Shown here in pieces: positions 1-8,588 of a stretch of DNA of 64,000 bases. The number at the start of each line of letters is the position of its first letter. Position 1 is the first letter of the stretch. A program made the translations under genes and the position numbers. This DNA comes from Nocardiopsis gilva YIM 90087. GTDB lineage: Bacteria > Actinomycetota > Actinomycetes > Streptosporangiales > Streptosporangiaceae. A model generated the notes under the pieces. The model was not told the origin of the DNA. It saw nothing but the letters and a program-made list of their open reading frames with translations, and ran no database searches. Location: positions 3,782,001-3,846,000 of the forward strand of contig NZ_CP022753.1 in assembly GCF_002263495.1 (NCBI RefSeq). The letters are read 5' to 3'.

Positions 1-475
1 GGAGGTGGTGGGCGGCGCCTTCGACGACGCTCTGTCCAAGGCCGAGGCGCTGCTGTTCGGGCGCCGCACCTGGCAGACGATGGCGGCGGCGTGGCCCGGG
101 CGGACCGACGACCCGTTCGCCGACCGGATGAACGCCATCCCGAAGTACGTCGTGACCGGGACGCTGGGCGATGACGACCTGACGTGGAACAGCACCACGC
201 GCATCCCCGGCGGCGAAGCCGTCGCCCGCCTCCGGGACCTGCGTGAAGAGAGCGGTGGCGACCTGTTGGTCATGGGGAGCTCCACGCCCGCACGCACCCT
301 CCTGCGCGAGGGTCTGGTCGACGAGCTCCGGCTCATCATCATGCCGGTGCTCCTCGGCGGCGGAAAGTCGATCTTCCCGGACGACGGCGCCAAGCGCCCG
401 CTGGAGCTGGTCTCCAGCGTCAACAGCGGCACGGGGGTGCACGTCTGCACCTACCGGCCGGTCGCCGAAGGATGA
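1..475 (+). CDS. Dihydrofolate reductase family protein (RibD C-terminal-like), 5' truncated by window
   Basis: The reading frame is open to the first base, so the true start lies outside the window and the N-terminal strand with the first NADPH-binding motif is missing. The visible 157 residues carry hallmarks of the RibD/DHFR-like reductase family: an LLFGRRTW motif, a KYVVTGTL strand, a GGDLLVMGS nucleotide-binding loop, and the C-terminal LVDELRLIIMPVLLGGGKSIF block. These proteins are predicted NAD(P)H-dependent reductases of unknown substrate and are usually not the folate enzyme. A second family member lies at 9823-10449. No downstream gene on this strand shares its operon; the next gene converges on it. 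Confidence 0.85.
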   Translation, partial: EVVGGAFDDALSKAEALLFGRRTWQTMAAAWPGRTDDPFADRMNAIPKYVVTGTLGDDDLTWNSTTRIPGGEAVARLRDLREESGGDLLVMGSSTPARTLLREGLVDELRLIIMPVLLGGGKSIFPDDGAKRPLELVSSVNSGTGVHVCTYRPVAEG

Positions 476-551
476 GGCTGAGCACGGCAGCGGCGGAGAC
501 GAAAGTTACGCCCGTGCTCCCCCACCCCTCTCGGGCAGGCCTGTCCGGTCC

Positions 552-1355
552 TCACAGGTCCACTCCAAGTACGGAGGTCTTGCGGTCACCGCGCTGCTTG
601 GGCATGGATCGGGCATCGGCTCGAAGCCCTTGGGCGGTGATGTCAAAGGTCTGCCCGTCGGCGGGGAAGATGATGTTCGGGCGTGCGGAGTGCGTGACGT
701 CATCGCCGCGGTGCGTGGCGATGAGGTGCAGGTCCGGCCATTGGTCCGCTACCCCTTCCACATCGTCGAGGCCCATATGGCCTACCCGGCCCGTCGGGAA
801 TGAGGTGTCGAGCAGCAGCACCGAGGTGTCGGCGGCGAGCTCGTCGACGGAGGGGCAGCGGACGGTGTCGCCGGTGTAGCCCAGTCGGGCGCCTGCCGGG
901 TCGGTGATGTGGTAGCCCAGCGCCGGGACCGTGTGCTGCATGGGGAGGGCGCGGATGGTGTAGCCGCCTTCGGAGCACTCGCCGCCGTCGGCGGGGTCGA
1001 ACTCGACGTAGCGGGGGCGGACCTTGTCCTCCATCTCGTCCCACGAGCCGGGGTAACTGAGTTCGAAGAGCTGGTCAACCCGGTCGGCGAAGCCGGCGGG
1101 GCCGATCAGGACCAGGTCGCGGTCCCGGGTTTGCTGCAGTCCCTGCTCCAGAAGCAGGAAGATGATGTCGAAGAAGTGATCGGCGTGGAAGTGCGTGATG
1201 AGGCAGAAGTCGACGGAGCATGGGTCGAGCCCCGCTCGACGCATCGCCTTCATGGATCCGTTCGGCGTGTCGATGAGGAGCTTGTCGTCGACGAGTGCTG
1301 AGGCGCTCATGCGGGCGGTCAGAATCGATCCGGTCCCGATGAGTTGCAGCTTCAT
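552..1355 (-). CDS. MBL-fold metallo-hydrolase (RNase Z/arylsulfatase-like)
   Basis: This 267-residue protein begins MKLQLIGTGS, the first beta strand of the metallo-beta-lactamase fold, and has the zinc-binding motif HFHADH at residues 55-60. Further metal ligands are expected in LPMQHTVPALGY (mid-protein), in YTGDT, and in the C-terminal LIATHRGDD. The layout resembles RNase Z-like and arylsulfatase-like hydrolases acting on phosphodiesters or sulfate esters. It is too short and too far from any tRNA gene to call tRNase Z. It stands alone and convergent with the preceding reductase. The exact substrate cannot be read from sequence. Confidence 0.88.
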   Translation of the reverse strand: MKLQLIGTGSILTARMSASALVDDKLLIDTPNGSMKAMRRAGLDPCSVDFCLITHFHADHFFDIIFLLLEQGLQQTRDRDLVLIGPAGFADRVDQLFELSYPGSWDEMEDKVRPRYVEFDPADGGECSEGGYTIRALPMQHTVPALGYHITDPAGARLGYTGDTVRCPSVDELAADTSVLLLDTSFPTGRVGHMGLDDVEGVADQWPDLHLIATHRGDDVTHSARPNIIFPADGQTFDITAQGLRADARSMPKQRGDRKTSVLGVDL

Positions 1356-1846
1356 TGTTCAGATCCTTCCTTCGCGGGGATGACCACAGGCAATACATCA
1401 CAGTACGGACCGGGACCACTACGCCAGCTTTCTGCGGGATCGGCATTTCCTCAAAACTTCCCAAAAAGGGACTGAGCCCTTCTGCACGCCCTCACGGGCG
1501 CAGCATTCCCACGAGAGGCGTCTTGGTTGCGGCCGCCACGTCGGAGATGCGATCGAACTGCCAGGCATGGCCGGTTCCCGGAGGAGCGGGTGGATGAATG
1601 TGCGTGGGCGGAAGTCCGATCGAATAGCCGATCTCACTACCGTCCAGCTCCGCTTCGTCGAGCAGTTCAGCGTCTTATGGATGGATATTTACCAGGCACG
1701 AGAGACGACCGAGAAAACCCGGAAATATCCCTCAAAGTGACATCGTAGTGAACAAAGATCTATTCGTTGCATGGGTGATGTCGGCCTCGTGTAGGGCGTG
1801 GACGACAAGGGTCTCCGTTCGGTTCGACCCGCCGCCTTGTCGCCCT
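1356..1846. other. 491-base gene-free stretch between an MBL hydrolase and a MocR regulator
   Basis: The interval holds the upstream region of the leftward MBL gene and the downstream region of the leftward MocR gene. Possible reading frames here are short, arginine-rich and lack recognisable domains or ribosome binding sites. I see no RNA gene or strong hairpin. Confidence 0.5.
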
Positions 1847-3280
1847 CTACACGGCCAGGCGCGCGGAGGCCGTGCTCGTCGTCACTGCCGATGGTTGGAA
1901 CGCCCGCCATGCCTCCGCCAGGCGGCGGACGGCCTCGCTCAGCTCCTCGGGTGGCGCCGCGAAATGGAGGCGTACGTGGTCGCGGCTGCCACCCGACGCG
2001 TCGAGGCCGACACCCGGCAGAACCGCCACGCGGTGGCGGAGGGCCACCTGGGCGAAGGCACCGCCGTCGGCATGCGGTAGGCGCACCCACAGTGTCTGCC
2101 CGCCCGGGACGGGGGGAGCGTCCCAGTCCGGAAGGTGGCGAGCCAGCTCCGCGCGTAGATGGTCGTGGCATGCCTCCCGTTCAGCGGCCCGGCGGCGCCG
2201 CAATGGCTCAAGGCGCGGCAGTAGGTCAGCGGCGGCCAGCTGCGCGAGGACATTGCCGCCGAGGTCGTGCACCGCCCGCAGCCGCGCGAGTCGGGTGACG
2301 AGAGCGACGGGGGCGCGTACCCACCCGACACGCAGGCCGCCCCAGACGATCTTGCTCAGCGAGCCGACCGATACCACGGCGTCGCTGTAGGCGGCGACCG
2401 GCGGCGGAGGCTCTTCTTCTGGGAATCCCAGGTCGGTCAGCACCTCGTCGTCGATCAGGGGCACGTCGGCCGCGCCCGCGACCTCGGCCAGGCGGCGTCG
2501 CGCCAGCGCCGGTAGCACCGCTCCGGTGGGGTTATGGAAGGTCGGCACCACGTACGCGAGCGATGGCCGGTGCTCGCGCACCGCCGCCTCGATGCCCTCC
2601 AGCCCGACGGGCAGCGCGCGCAGGACCGCGCCTTCCTCGCGGAACGCCTCCACGGCACCGGGGTAGGTGGGGGCTTCCACCAGCGCAAGGTCGCCCGGCC
2701 GGAGGAGGGCGCGGGCGAGTAGGGACAGTGCCTGCTGGGCGCCGGTGGTGACCAGGATCTGCTCTGGTCGAGTGGGGACACCGCGCCGCTCGTAGTCGTC
2801 GGCGATCGCACGGCGCAGTCCGGGGTGGCCCTGCGGGTGGTACCCGATGTCGCCGGTCGTCTTCGCAAGCTCGGGCAGGACCCGCGCATAGGCCTCGGCC
2901 AGTTCCGGGGGAACGGCGTCCGGCGCGGCGCAGCCGAGCAGGATCACGTCGTCGCGTGGCTCCAGCAGGTGGAGGAAGACCGGAGCGTCGGTGGTGTGGT
3001 CCGGCGGCGCCGCGGTCGTCGGCTCCCCGGCCACGCGGGTGCCGCTCCCCTGCCGCCGAACGATTCGGCCTTCGGTGCGCAGGAGGTCGTAGGTGGCGAC
3101 AACGGTGGAGCGCCCGACCGCCAGCGACGAGGCAAGTGTGCGATCCGGCGGCAACAGCGTGCCCGGCGGAAGTTCACCGGTGTCGATCAGCTGGCGCAGC
3201 CGCGCGGCGAGCAACAGGTACAGCGGCCCGCGCCCCGACGACCAGCGGCCGAGGCGCTCGGCCAGGTCGATTGGTTTCAT
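1847..3280 (-). CDS. MocR/PdxR-type GntR transcriptional regulator with aminotransferase domain
   Basis: The 477-residue protein has an N-terminal GntR winged helix (about residues 15-80, with [24 protein letters not shown] and an RQGSGTRV wing) joined to a fold-type I aminotransferase domain. The aminotransferase part shows the substrate-loop motif [32 protein letters not shown] and the PLP lysine in [17 protein letters not shown]. MocR proteins usually sense PLP or an amino-acid-like ligand and control the divergent gene. I place the start at the ATG at 3278-3280, which gives the canonical N-terminus [11 protein letters not shown]; an upstream extension of the frame is arginine-rich and not family-like. 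The divergent cupin gene at 3395 is its most likely target. Confidence 0.9.
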   Translation of the reverse strand: MKPIDLAERLGRWSSGRGPLYLLLAARLRQLIDTGELPPGTLLPPDRTLASSLAVGRSTVVATYDLLRTEGRIVRRQGSGTRVAGEPTTAAPPDHTTDAPVFLHLLEPRDDVILLGCAAPDAVPPELAEAYARVLPELAKTTGDIGYHPQGHPGLRRAIADDYERRGVPTRPEQILVTTGAQQALSLLARALLRPGDLALVEAPTYPGAVEAFREEGAVLRALPVGLEGIEAAVREHRPSLAYVVPTFHNPTGAVLPALARRRLAEVAGAADVPLIDDEVLTDLGFPEEEPPPPVAAYSDAVVSVGSLSKIVWGGLRVGWVRAPVALVTRLARLRAVHDLGGNVLAQLAAADLLPRLEPLRRRRAAEREACHDHLRAELARHLPDWDAPPVPGGQTLWVRLPHADGGAFAQVALRHRVAVLPGVGLDASGGSRDHVRLHFAAPPEELSEAVRRLAEAWRAFQPSAVTTSTASARLAV

Positions 3281-3394
3281 AGCCAGACCAATTATGCACC
3301 GATTGGCTCTGGGAACGGCTCCCGCCCCGCATCCACGATGGTCGTCGTCAGGTCGACGGTCACCGTCGACGGCCAACGACGCAAGGAGCGCAAC

Positions 3395-3754
3395 ATGGCT
3401 ACACCGAGCCGACAGACGCAGCACCCGGAAGCGGGCGGGCCCGTCTCGATCACGGAGGTCGTCGCCGCCCTGCCCGGTCCCTGGCAGCCGCAGGAACTCG
3501 CTCTGGTCAACGACTCCGTGGTGCGCATCGCCCGCTTGGAGGGCGAGTTCCCCTGGCACCACCACGACGAAGACGAACTCTTCCTCTGCTGGGACGGGAC
3601 GTTCCGCCTCGACCTGGAAGGGCGGGAGCCGGTGGTCCTCACCCGTGGCGGCATCTTCGTCGTGCCACGGGGCCTGCGGCACCGCCCTGTCGCCGAACGA
3701 CCCGCGCACGCCCTCATGGTGGAGCGGCCCGAGACCAAGCAGTACGGAAACTAG
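3395..3754 (+). CDS. Small cupin-domain protein
   Basis: This 119-residue single-domain protein carries cupin motif 1 as [17 protein letters not shown] (metal-binding His and Glu) and motif 2 as [14 protein letters not shown]. Such cupins are usually metal-binding isomerases, dioxygenases or small-molecule-binding proteins; the substrate is not evident. The start ATG at 3395 has an AAGGAG ribosome binding site at 3383-3388. The gene is divergent from the MocR regulator with 114 bases between their starts, so it is the obvious candidate for MocR control. Confidence 0.88.
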   Translation: MATPSRQTQHPEAGGPVSITEVVAALPGPWQPQELALVNDSVVRIARLEGEFPWHHHDEDELFLCWDGTFRLDLEGREPVVLTRGGIFVVPRGLRHRPVAERPAHALMVERPETKQYGN

Positions 3755-4118
3755 GTCCGTCGTGGGACGCGTTCCGCCCGCCCAATGATCGTGGCCTGGG
3801 CAGGGCCGTGACAGGAGGACCGGCACGCCCGGCCCAGCGCACCCCGCATCGCTGCCGGCTCTTCCGCACCCCTGCACCACACGGCGCGGCAGAGATTCCC
3901 ACGGGACAGGTCGGGCTGCCACCCCCATGGCGCTGAGGTGTGCGCAGGACGGCCGGTGCAGTCGGCAGCAACCGGCAGCGGATTCCGGCCCTGTCAGTCA
4001 GGTAGCGGGATGACAGTTTCAACCAATCCCACACACCTAGAGCGACATGTTTAATACACTGTGTAATCACGATCGCTCTGACCTACGGCGACTGCGGGAG
4101 ATCCTCGAAAGGAGCCGC
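3755..4118. other. Intergenic stretch upstream of the ABC transporter pair
   Basis: No credible coding region was found here. The right end holds an AT-richer segment with a short odd-length palindrome (listed separately) and probably the promoter of the ABC operon. Confidence 0.5.
4055..4065. promoter_or_regulatory. Palindrome upstream of ABC operon, possible GntR/YtrA-type operator
   Basis: TACAC-T-GTGTA is an 11-base perfect odd palindrome, 54 bases before the likely start of the ATPase gene, in AT-rich context. GntR regulators of the YtrA group often bind GTGTA/TACAC half-sites in front of ABC operons. No such regulator gene is present next to it, so the assignment is tentative. Confidence 0.35.
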
Positions 4119-4757
4119 TTGAACCTGCTCGATTCCTTGACGCTCCGCGTCCATGATCTCCACAAGTCCTATGGCGACCACCATGTGCTCCGCGGAATCC
4201 ACATGGACCTTCCGCCGGGCTGCCTGGGTGGCGTGGTCGGCGAGAACGGCTCCGGCAAGTCGACGCTCCTCCAGATACTCGCCGGGCAGCTTTCCCCCGA
4301 TCGTGGCACCGTATCCTACCCCGGAGGGCTCGGCTACTGCCCCCAGCACACGGTCCTCAACCCGACGTTCACCGTCGACCAGCACCTCAGATTCTTCCAG
4401 GTCGCCTATGACCTCCCCGACCTGCGGCGCGGGTGGGAGCTGCTAGAGATTCTCTCCTTCACCGAATACCGCCACCATCGGATCGGTGCCCTGAGCGAAG
4501 GCACGCAGCAGAAGCTCAATCTCGCCCTCGCCCTCATGCACGATCCGCCACTGCTCCTCCTGGACGAGCCGTACCAGGGCTTCGATTGGAAGACCTATGA
4601 ACGCTTCTGGGAGCTGGCAGCCGAACTGCGCGACCGTGGCCGCTCCGTTCTGGTGATCTCCCACATCGCCTTCGACATCGCCCGGTTCGATCGCCTCTGG
4701 CACTTGGACGGCGGGCGACTGACGCCCACGTCTGCCGACGCTGTGAAGGACGGGTAA
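4119..4757 (+). CDS. ABC transporter ATP-binding protein
   Basis: The protein (about 212 residues from the chosen start) is a single ABC ATPase domain with Walker A GENGSGKST, a diverged signature LSEGTQQKLNLALAL, Walker B LLLLDEPYQGFD and switch histidine in VLVISHIAFD. It pairs with the membrane protein that begins two bases after its stop. I prefer the TTG at 4119, preceded by AAAGGAG at 4108-4114 with short spacing; an upstream ATG at 4047 would add 24 residues without homology features. The pair looks like an ABC-2-type exporter of unknown cargo. Confidence 0.87.
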   Translation: MNLLDSLTLRVHDLHKSYGDHHVLRGIHMDLPPGCLGGVVGENGSGKSTLLQILAGQLSPDRGTVSYPGGLGYCPQHTVLNPTFTVDQHLRFFQVAYDLPDLRRGWELLEILSFTEYRHHRIGALSEGTQQKLNLALALMHDPPLLLLDEPYQGFDWKTYERFWELAAELRDRGRSVLVISHIAFDIARFDRLWHLDGGRLTPTSADAVKDG

Positions 4758-4759
4758 CC

Positions 4760-5539
4760 ATGCAGCGCGCCTGGATCCGCTACCGCACCGCCACCGGGTT
4801 CGCGCTTACTGAGCACGTGCGCAACCGACTGGCGCTGGTCATGGTGGTGGTGTTCGTGCCGATCTGGATGTACGTGGTGTACGGGGTCTACGCCGACGAC
4901 CAGGTACGCATCTTCCTGCGCGCGTCCAACGACCATGTCACCGCACACGGCAACTTCATCGGCACGGTCTCCGGGGCCATCAATGCCGTCACGGTGATCG
5001 TGGGCTTCATGATGTTCATCGTCACCTTCCGATCGGCCTGGTTCGACCAACGCCTGGTCATGGCCGGCTACCCCTTCCCCCACCTCCTCGCCGCCAAGTT
5101 CACCGCACTGGTGGCCGCCGCCGCGTCCGTATCCGTCTACTCGGCGGCCGTGATCTTCGTGTTCTGGGTCCCCGAGCAGCCGATACTGATGTGGGCGCCG
5201 CTGTTCGGGGCCGCGCTGGCCTACGGGGGGCTGGGGGTCGCCCTCGGCGTACTGCTTCGCGGAGAGCTGGAGGGGATGTTCTTCATCATCATGCTCAGCA
5301 TCATCGACGTCGGGCTCCAGAACCCCATCAGCAACCCGACCGGCGAGAGCGACATCGTCCAGTACTTCCCCTCCTACGGGGCCATGCAGAGCGCCCTGTC
5401 CGCGGGATTCCTCGACACCGTCCCCACACTCCACCTGCTCCTGGGACCCGCGTGGTTCCTGGGCGCCATCGCCGCGGCCGGGGTTGTCCTGCGCCTCCGC
5501 ACCCGCGACCGCAGGATGTCCCTGCTCCCCGTCTCCTGA
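4760..5539 (+). CDS. ABC-2-type transporter permease
   Basis: The 259-residue protein has about six hydrophobic segments, including LALVMVVVFVPIWMYVV, AVTVIVGFMMFIVTF, FTALVAAAASVSVYSAAVIFVFW, LFGAALAYGGLGVALGVLL, FFIIMLSIIDVGL and a C-terminal LLLGPAWFLGAIAAAGVVL, fitting an ABC-2 membrane subunit. It starts two bases after the ATPase gene, implying co-translation and one complex in the plasma membrane. Substrate is unknown. Confidence 0.85.
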   Translation: MQRAWIRYRTATGFALTEHVRNRLALVMVVVFVPIWMYVVYGVYADDQVRIFLRASNDHVTAHGNFIGTVSGAINAVTVIVGFMMFIVTFRSAWFDQRLVMAGYPFPHLLAAKFTALVAAAASVSVYSAAVIFVFWVPEQPILMWAPLFGAALAYGGLGVALGVLLRGELEGMFFIIMLSIIDVGLQNPISNPTGESDIVQYFPSYGAMQSALSAGFLDTVPTLHLLLGPAWFLGAIAAAGVVLRLRTRDRRMSLLPVS

Positions 5540-5643
5540 ACAAGCCCAGATCAGCATTCTCAAGCAGTCGAGGCGGCCCACCTGGCCGCGCGCCCGCCGA
5601 ACCCTGAGGCCCCGGAACGCGCGGACCACGGACGGACGGTGTC

Positions 5644-6906
5644 CTACCCCGTCCGCTGTTCCGCACTGTCGCGCAGGACATGAGTCGGCAGTCGGCCCTC
5701 CAGAAGCAGGAGTCCAGCGATGGTCACAGCGTTCGCCAGCCCCAGCGCGAGCCAGGGCGCCGCATGGTCGACCTCGAAGAGGGCACCGAAGAACGCCGGG
5801 GCGGCGATCGAGGCGATCGAGGCGATCGTGAAGGAGTACTGGAAGACGGCGAGGTAGCGGCCGCGCGCCTGGACCGGGGCCATACTCGCGGCCAGCCCGT
5901 TGGATACCGGCGCGTGCGTCAGCTCCGCCGCCGTGAAGAGCAGGGTCGCGAGCAGCAGGACCGGGATCACCCATCCCAGCTGCCCGGGCACGAGGGTGGC
6001 CATGAGCGCACACCAACCGGACCACAGCACCGCCGCCCCGACGAGACTCCGGGTCCGGCGTCGCCCCGCCAGGCGGCGCGCGACCGGCGCGGAGAGGACA
6101 GCGATAAGGATGGCGTTACCCGCGAGGATCGACGCCGTCAGCCATGACGGCCCCTCGATTCCACTCAGCACCACGGTGGGGAGGGCGAGGCCGAGCATCA
6201 GGCTCGACAGCGCGTAGACGGTGTTGAGGGCGACCAGCCCGAGGAAGGGGCGGTCGCGCACCAGCGCCGCGTACCCGGGGCCGGGTGCGGTCGATGGCCG
6301 GCGCCGGGGCTGACCGGTGCGGACGAACGCGGCGATCAACACGGCCGCGAGGGCGAAGCAGACGGCCGCGCCATAGGCGACGGCGCGGTAGGCGGCCTCG
6401 CGCCCGTCGGCGACGACCACTCCGGTCAGCAGGCCGCCCGCCGCGAGCCCGGCGGTTCGTGCCCCGTTGCTGATCGCGTACCAAGTGTCCGTGCCGCGCT
6501 GCGAGGTGCTGTTGTCGGCGTAGTCCGCGACCGCGGTGAAGATGGCCGACCAGAAGAAGCGGACGCCGAGCGCCACCAGGCTCGCGGCGAGGAAGATCCC
6601 AACGGGCCCGCTCACCCACGCGTAGGCGAAGAATCCCACCGCCTGCATCACTTGGGCCGCGACGACAACGGGGAGGGCACCGAACCGATCAGCCATGGCG
6701 CCGGCCCAGACGGGGATCGGGAGGGTGATGAGGTTCGCGACACTGAGCAGCACGCCGAGAAGCGCCAGCGGGACTGGAGTGAGCTCGGTGAAGTAGACCA
6801 GCGACAACGGCAGGAACAGCCCCTGGCCGAGCGAGTCGATCGCGAGAGCGGCGACCAGCACACCGCCGCCCCGGCTCGCTCCACCGGTACCGCTACTCAC
6901 AGGCAT
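5644..6906 (-). CDS. MFS transporter
   Basis: The 420-residue protein has a 12-helix major facilitator pattern with a family A-like loop motif GAMADRFGALPV between helices 2 and 3, a YADNSTSQRGTDTWYAISNGARTAGLAAGG region typical of drug-proton antiporter-like MFS proteins, and a polar central loop near residue 195. It probably exports a small molecule or drug. It stands alone, divergent from no gene, and converges with the ABC permease gene. No regulator is adjacent. Confidence 0.88.
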   Translation of the reverse strand: MPVSSGTGGASRGGGVLVAALAIDSLGQGLFLPLSLVYFTELTPVPLALLGVLLSVANLITLPIPVWAGAMADRFGALPVVVAAQVMQAVGFFAYAWVSGPVGIFLAASLVALGVRFFWSAIFTAVADYADNSTSQRGTDTWYAISNGARTAGLAAGGLLTGVVVADGREAAYRAVAYGAAVCFALAAVLIAAFVRTGQPRRRPSTAPGPGYAALVRDRPFLGLVALNTVYALSSLMLGLALPTVVLSGIEGPSWLTASILAGNAILIAVLSAPVARRLAGRRRTRSLVGAAVLWSGWCALMATLVPGQLGWVIPVLLLATLLFTAAELTHAPVSNGLAASMAPVQARGRYLAVFQYSFTIASIASIAAPAFFGALFEVDHAAPWLALGLANAVTIAGLLLLEGRLPTHVLRDSAEQRTG

Positions 6907-6954
6907 ACGCTCCCCCAGATCGTCCGACGGGCGGCAGTGGAAGGCCGGGCCACG

Positions 6955-7362
6955 TCAGCCGCACGCTGTTCCGCTGGGCGCGTCGACGTCGTGGTGCGTG
7001 TTTCTCCCGCTCGCGGCGATATCCCGCGTGGTCAGAGCCGTGGCGATCGGGGTCCCCGTGCGTTCGGCCGCCACCAGGCGCTCCTTGACCTGCCGCAATG
7101 TGCGCGGCCGCCAGCCGGGACCGTCGCAGCACCTGGAGTGGAAGGTCACCCCTGCCCGCAGGAGGGCCGACAGCACGCGCCATCCAGCGTCGTCCCCGCT
7201 CTTGGGGACCTCCAGGTCGTTGCCAGCGTCGATCAACCGACCTCTGCAGTTCGGGCACGAAAGAACCGGCTCCGTCACTGCGTCACGCGGGGGCCGTTTG
7301 AACGCGACACAGCAGGCCAAGCAGACGAAATGACGCCCTGGGGCGGTGGAGCGTTCGCACAT
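6955..7362 (-). CDS. Small zinc-ribbon protein
   Basis: The 135-residue protein has two cysteine pairs, CLAC near residue 16 and CPNC near residue 40, forming a predicted zinc ribbon. They are followed by PKSGDDAGWRVLSALLRAGVTFHSRCCDGPGWRPRTLRQVKERL. Similar short actinobacterial proteins are sometimes misannotated as deoxyxylulose-phosphate synthase; nothing here supports that enzyme. The start is the ATG at 7360-7362 (MCERSTAPGRHFVCLACC); upstream sequence in the same frame is arginine-rich and not coding-like. Function is unknown; nucleic-acid or protein binding through zinc is a guess. Confidence 0.7.
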   Translation of the reverse strand: MCERSTAPGRHFVCLACCVAFKRPPRDAVTEPVLSCPNCRGRLIDAGNDLEVPKSGDDAGWRVLSALLRAGVTFHSRCCDGPGWRPRTLRQVKERLVAAERTGTPIATALTTRDIAASGRNTHHDVDAPSGTACG

Positions 7363-7605
7363 GCGGAACAGTATCGCCGCACTCGATACGCGCGTGCCAA
7401 CGGGTTTCCCGCCGCTTGCTACTCGGTGATCACGGCGTATGCCGGCGTCGTACAGAACCTCGTCTAGGCCCGGACCCCTTGAGGAACCGAGCCACGTCGC
7501 GCCGCCCCCAGGGGTTTCGATCCTGATCGAAATGCCTTGCGCCGTGCGCCTGCGGGGCCACACCGTGGGTCGACGACGGCATCCGGTAGATAGGGGGCGT
7601 GTGCC

Positions 7606-7758
7606 ATGTATTGGACGCAATCGGTCGCTCGGGCGGCCGTAGTTGTGCTCATCGCAGCGGGTAGTGGTGCGGTCGCCGCTGGGGCCGCTGCGCACGATGA
7701 CGACGGCGGGCCTGGTGGTGGGGGCCGCATCGCGCCCGCTGACGACGACTGGAGTTAA
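7606..7758 (+). CDS. Putative small secreted or membrane peptide (50 aa)
   Basis: The ATG at 7606 opens a 50-codon frame ending at TAA 7756-7758. It encodes MYWTQSVARAAVVVL followed by an alanine/glycine-rich hydrophobic run, an AHDDDGG stretch and the acidic end ADDDWS. An Arg-flanked hydrophobic core followed by small residues looks like a signal peptide or membrane anchor, and the mature part would be a short Asp/Gly-rich peptide. A G-rich run at 7593-7597 could serve as ribosome binding site. It sits just before a convergent gene for another secreted protein. The call rests on composition and layout only. Confidence 0.4.
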   Translation: MYWTQSVARAAVVVLIAAGSGAVAAGAAAHDDDGGPGGGGRIAPADDDWS

Positions 7759-7798
7759 TCGCGCTCGGGGTGGTGCCGTCGGTACGGGCAGACGTACG

Positions 7799-8344
7799 TC
7801 AGGTGATCTTGGCGTAGGCCGTGGGCACCTCAACCTGGCAGGTTCCGCCCCAGTGCAGGGTGGTGGTCCCCCAGAGGGACGTGACGACTTCTCCACGCCC
7901 GACCGAGCGGCTGTACTCGGAGTGGTAGGCGGGCGAGGGAATCCCCTTCGTGTTGTCCCAGAAGCTGTCACTGACCTCGGTGTCGGCGTTGGTCCACCGG
8001 ATCGTCAGTTCGTGCGAGATGACCACTCCCGCGATGGAGCCATATCCGTACTCCCAACGCGCTCGGCCGTAGCCCTCGTTGTAGATCGAGATATGGCTGT
8101 AGCCACACACACCCCACCGAACATCCTGAGGCGCGGAATCGCCTCCCTCAGCGGCCTTCTCGCAGTAGCCCTTGTCAACGGCGTAGTCAAAGGCGTCATC
8201 ATTCAGTCCGGCACAGTCGAGCAGCATCGCCGCTCGGACCGTGGCGTCCGGTTCCCTGTCTGTTTCCGCAACCGCCGGAGGTGTCGGCAGCATCGCGGCA
8301 AAGGCGCCGAACATTGCGAGACCTGCAAGAACATTGCGCAGCAC
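7799..8344 (-). CDS. Secreted protein of unknown function
   Basis: The 181-residue protein begins with a clear signal peptide (MLRNVLAGLAMFGAFAAML, cleavage likely after AVA near residue 26). The mature domain has three cysteines in its first half (LDCAGL, GYCEK, WGVCGYS) and one near the C-terminus (GGTCQVEV). Aromatic-rich strands such as YGRARWEYGYGSIAGVV suggest a small disulfide-bonded beta-sandwich. No enzyme motif is visible. The upstream region contains a GGGACGGG ribosome binding site. It may be an extracellular binding or toxin-like protein, but nothing in the neighbourhood shows a role. Confidence 0.75.
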   Translation of the reverse strand: MLRNVLAGLAMFGAFAAMLPTPPAVAETDREPDATVRAAMLLDCAGLNDDAFDYAVDKGYCEKAAEGGDSAPQDVRWGVCGYSHISIYNEGYGRARWEYGYGSIAGVVISHELTIRWTNADTEVSDSFWDNTKGIPSPAYHSEYSRSVGRGEVVTSLWGTTTLHWGGTCQVEVPTAYAKIT

Positions 8345-8588
8345 GCGGTTTCACCCGTCCCTTCGCGTCGCGTTAGAAACAGCACGAAGGACGGTAGTTG
8401 TGCACGCTCTGTGATCGCCAGCGAGATAAATGTCCCGGATGCGCTACTTCCTCATCACCGTTATCACCCGTTAAGACTGATCACCTTTCCGTCAGCAGGG
8501 CGATGAAGGGCCCCTCCGCGGATCAGTTTGCCCTTCATGCGGCGGCGACATAAGCTCCGCAGGATCTGCGACCGTTGTAAGGGCGACA

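Noticed and set aside
1419-1748. Short open frames between the MBL and MocR genes
   Set aside because: Arginine-rich, no ribosome binding site, no domain, overlapping in several frames as expected of high-GC noise.
3281-3928. Long leftward extension of the MocR gene N-terminus
   Set aside because: The sequence before [11 protein letters not shown] overlaps the divergent cupin gene and has no family resemblance.
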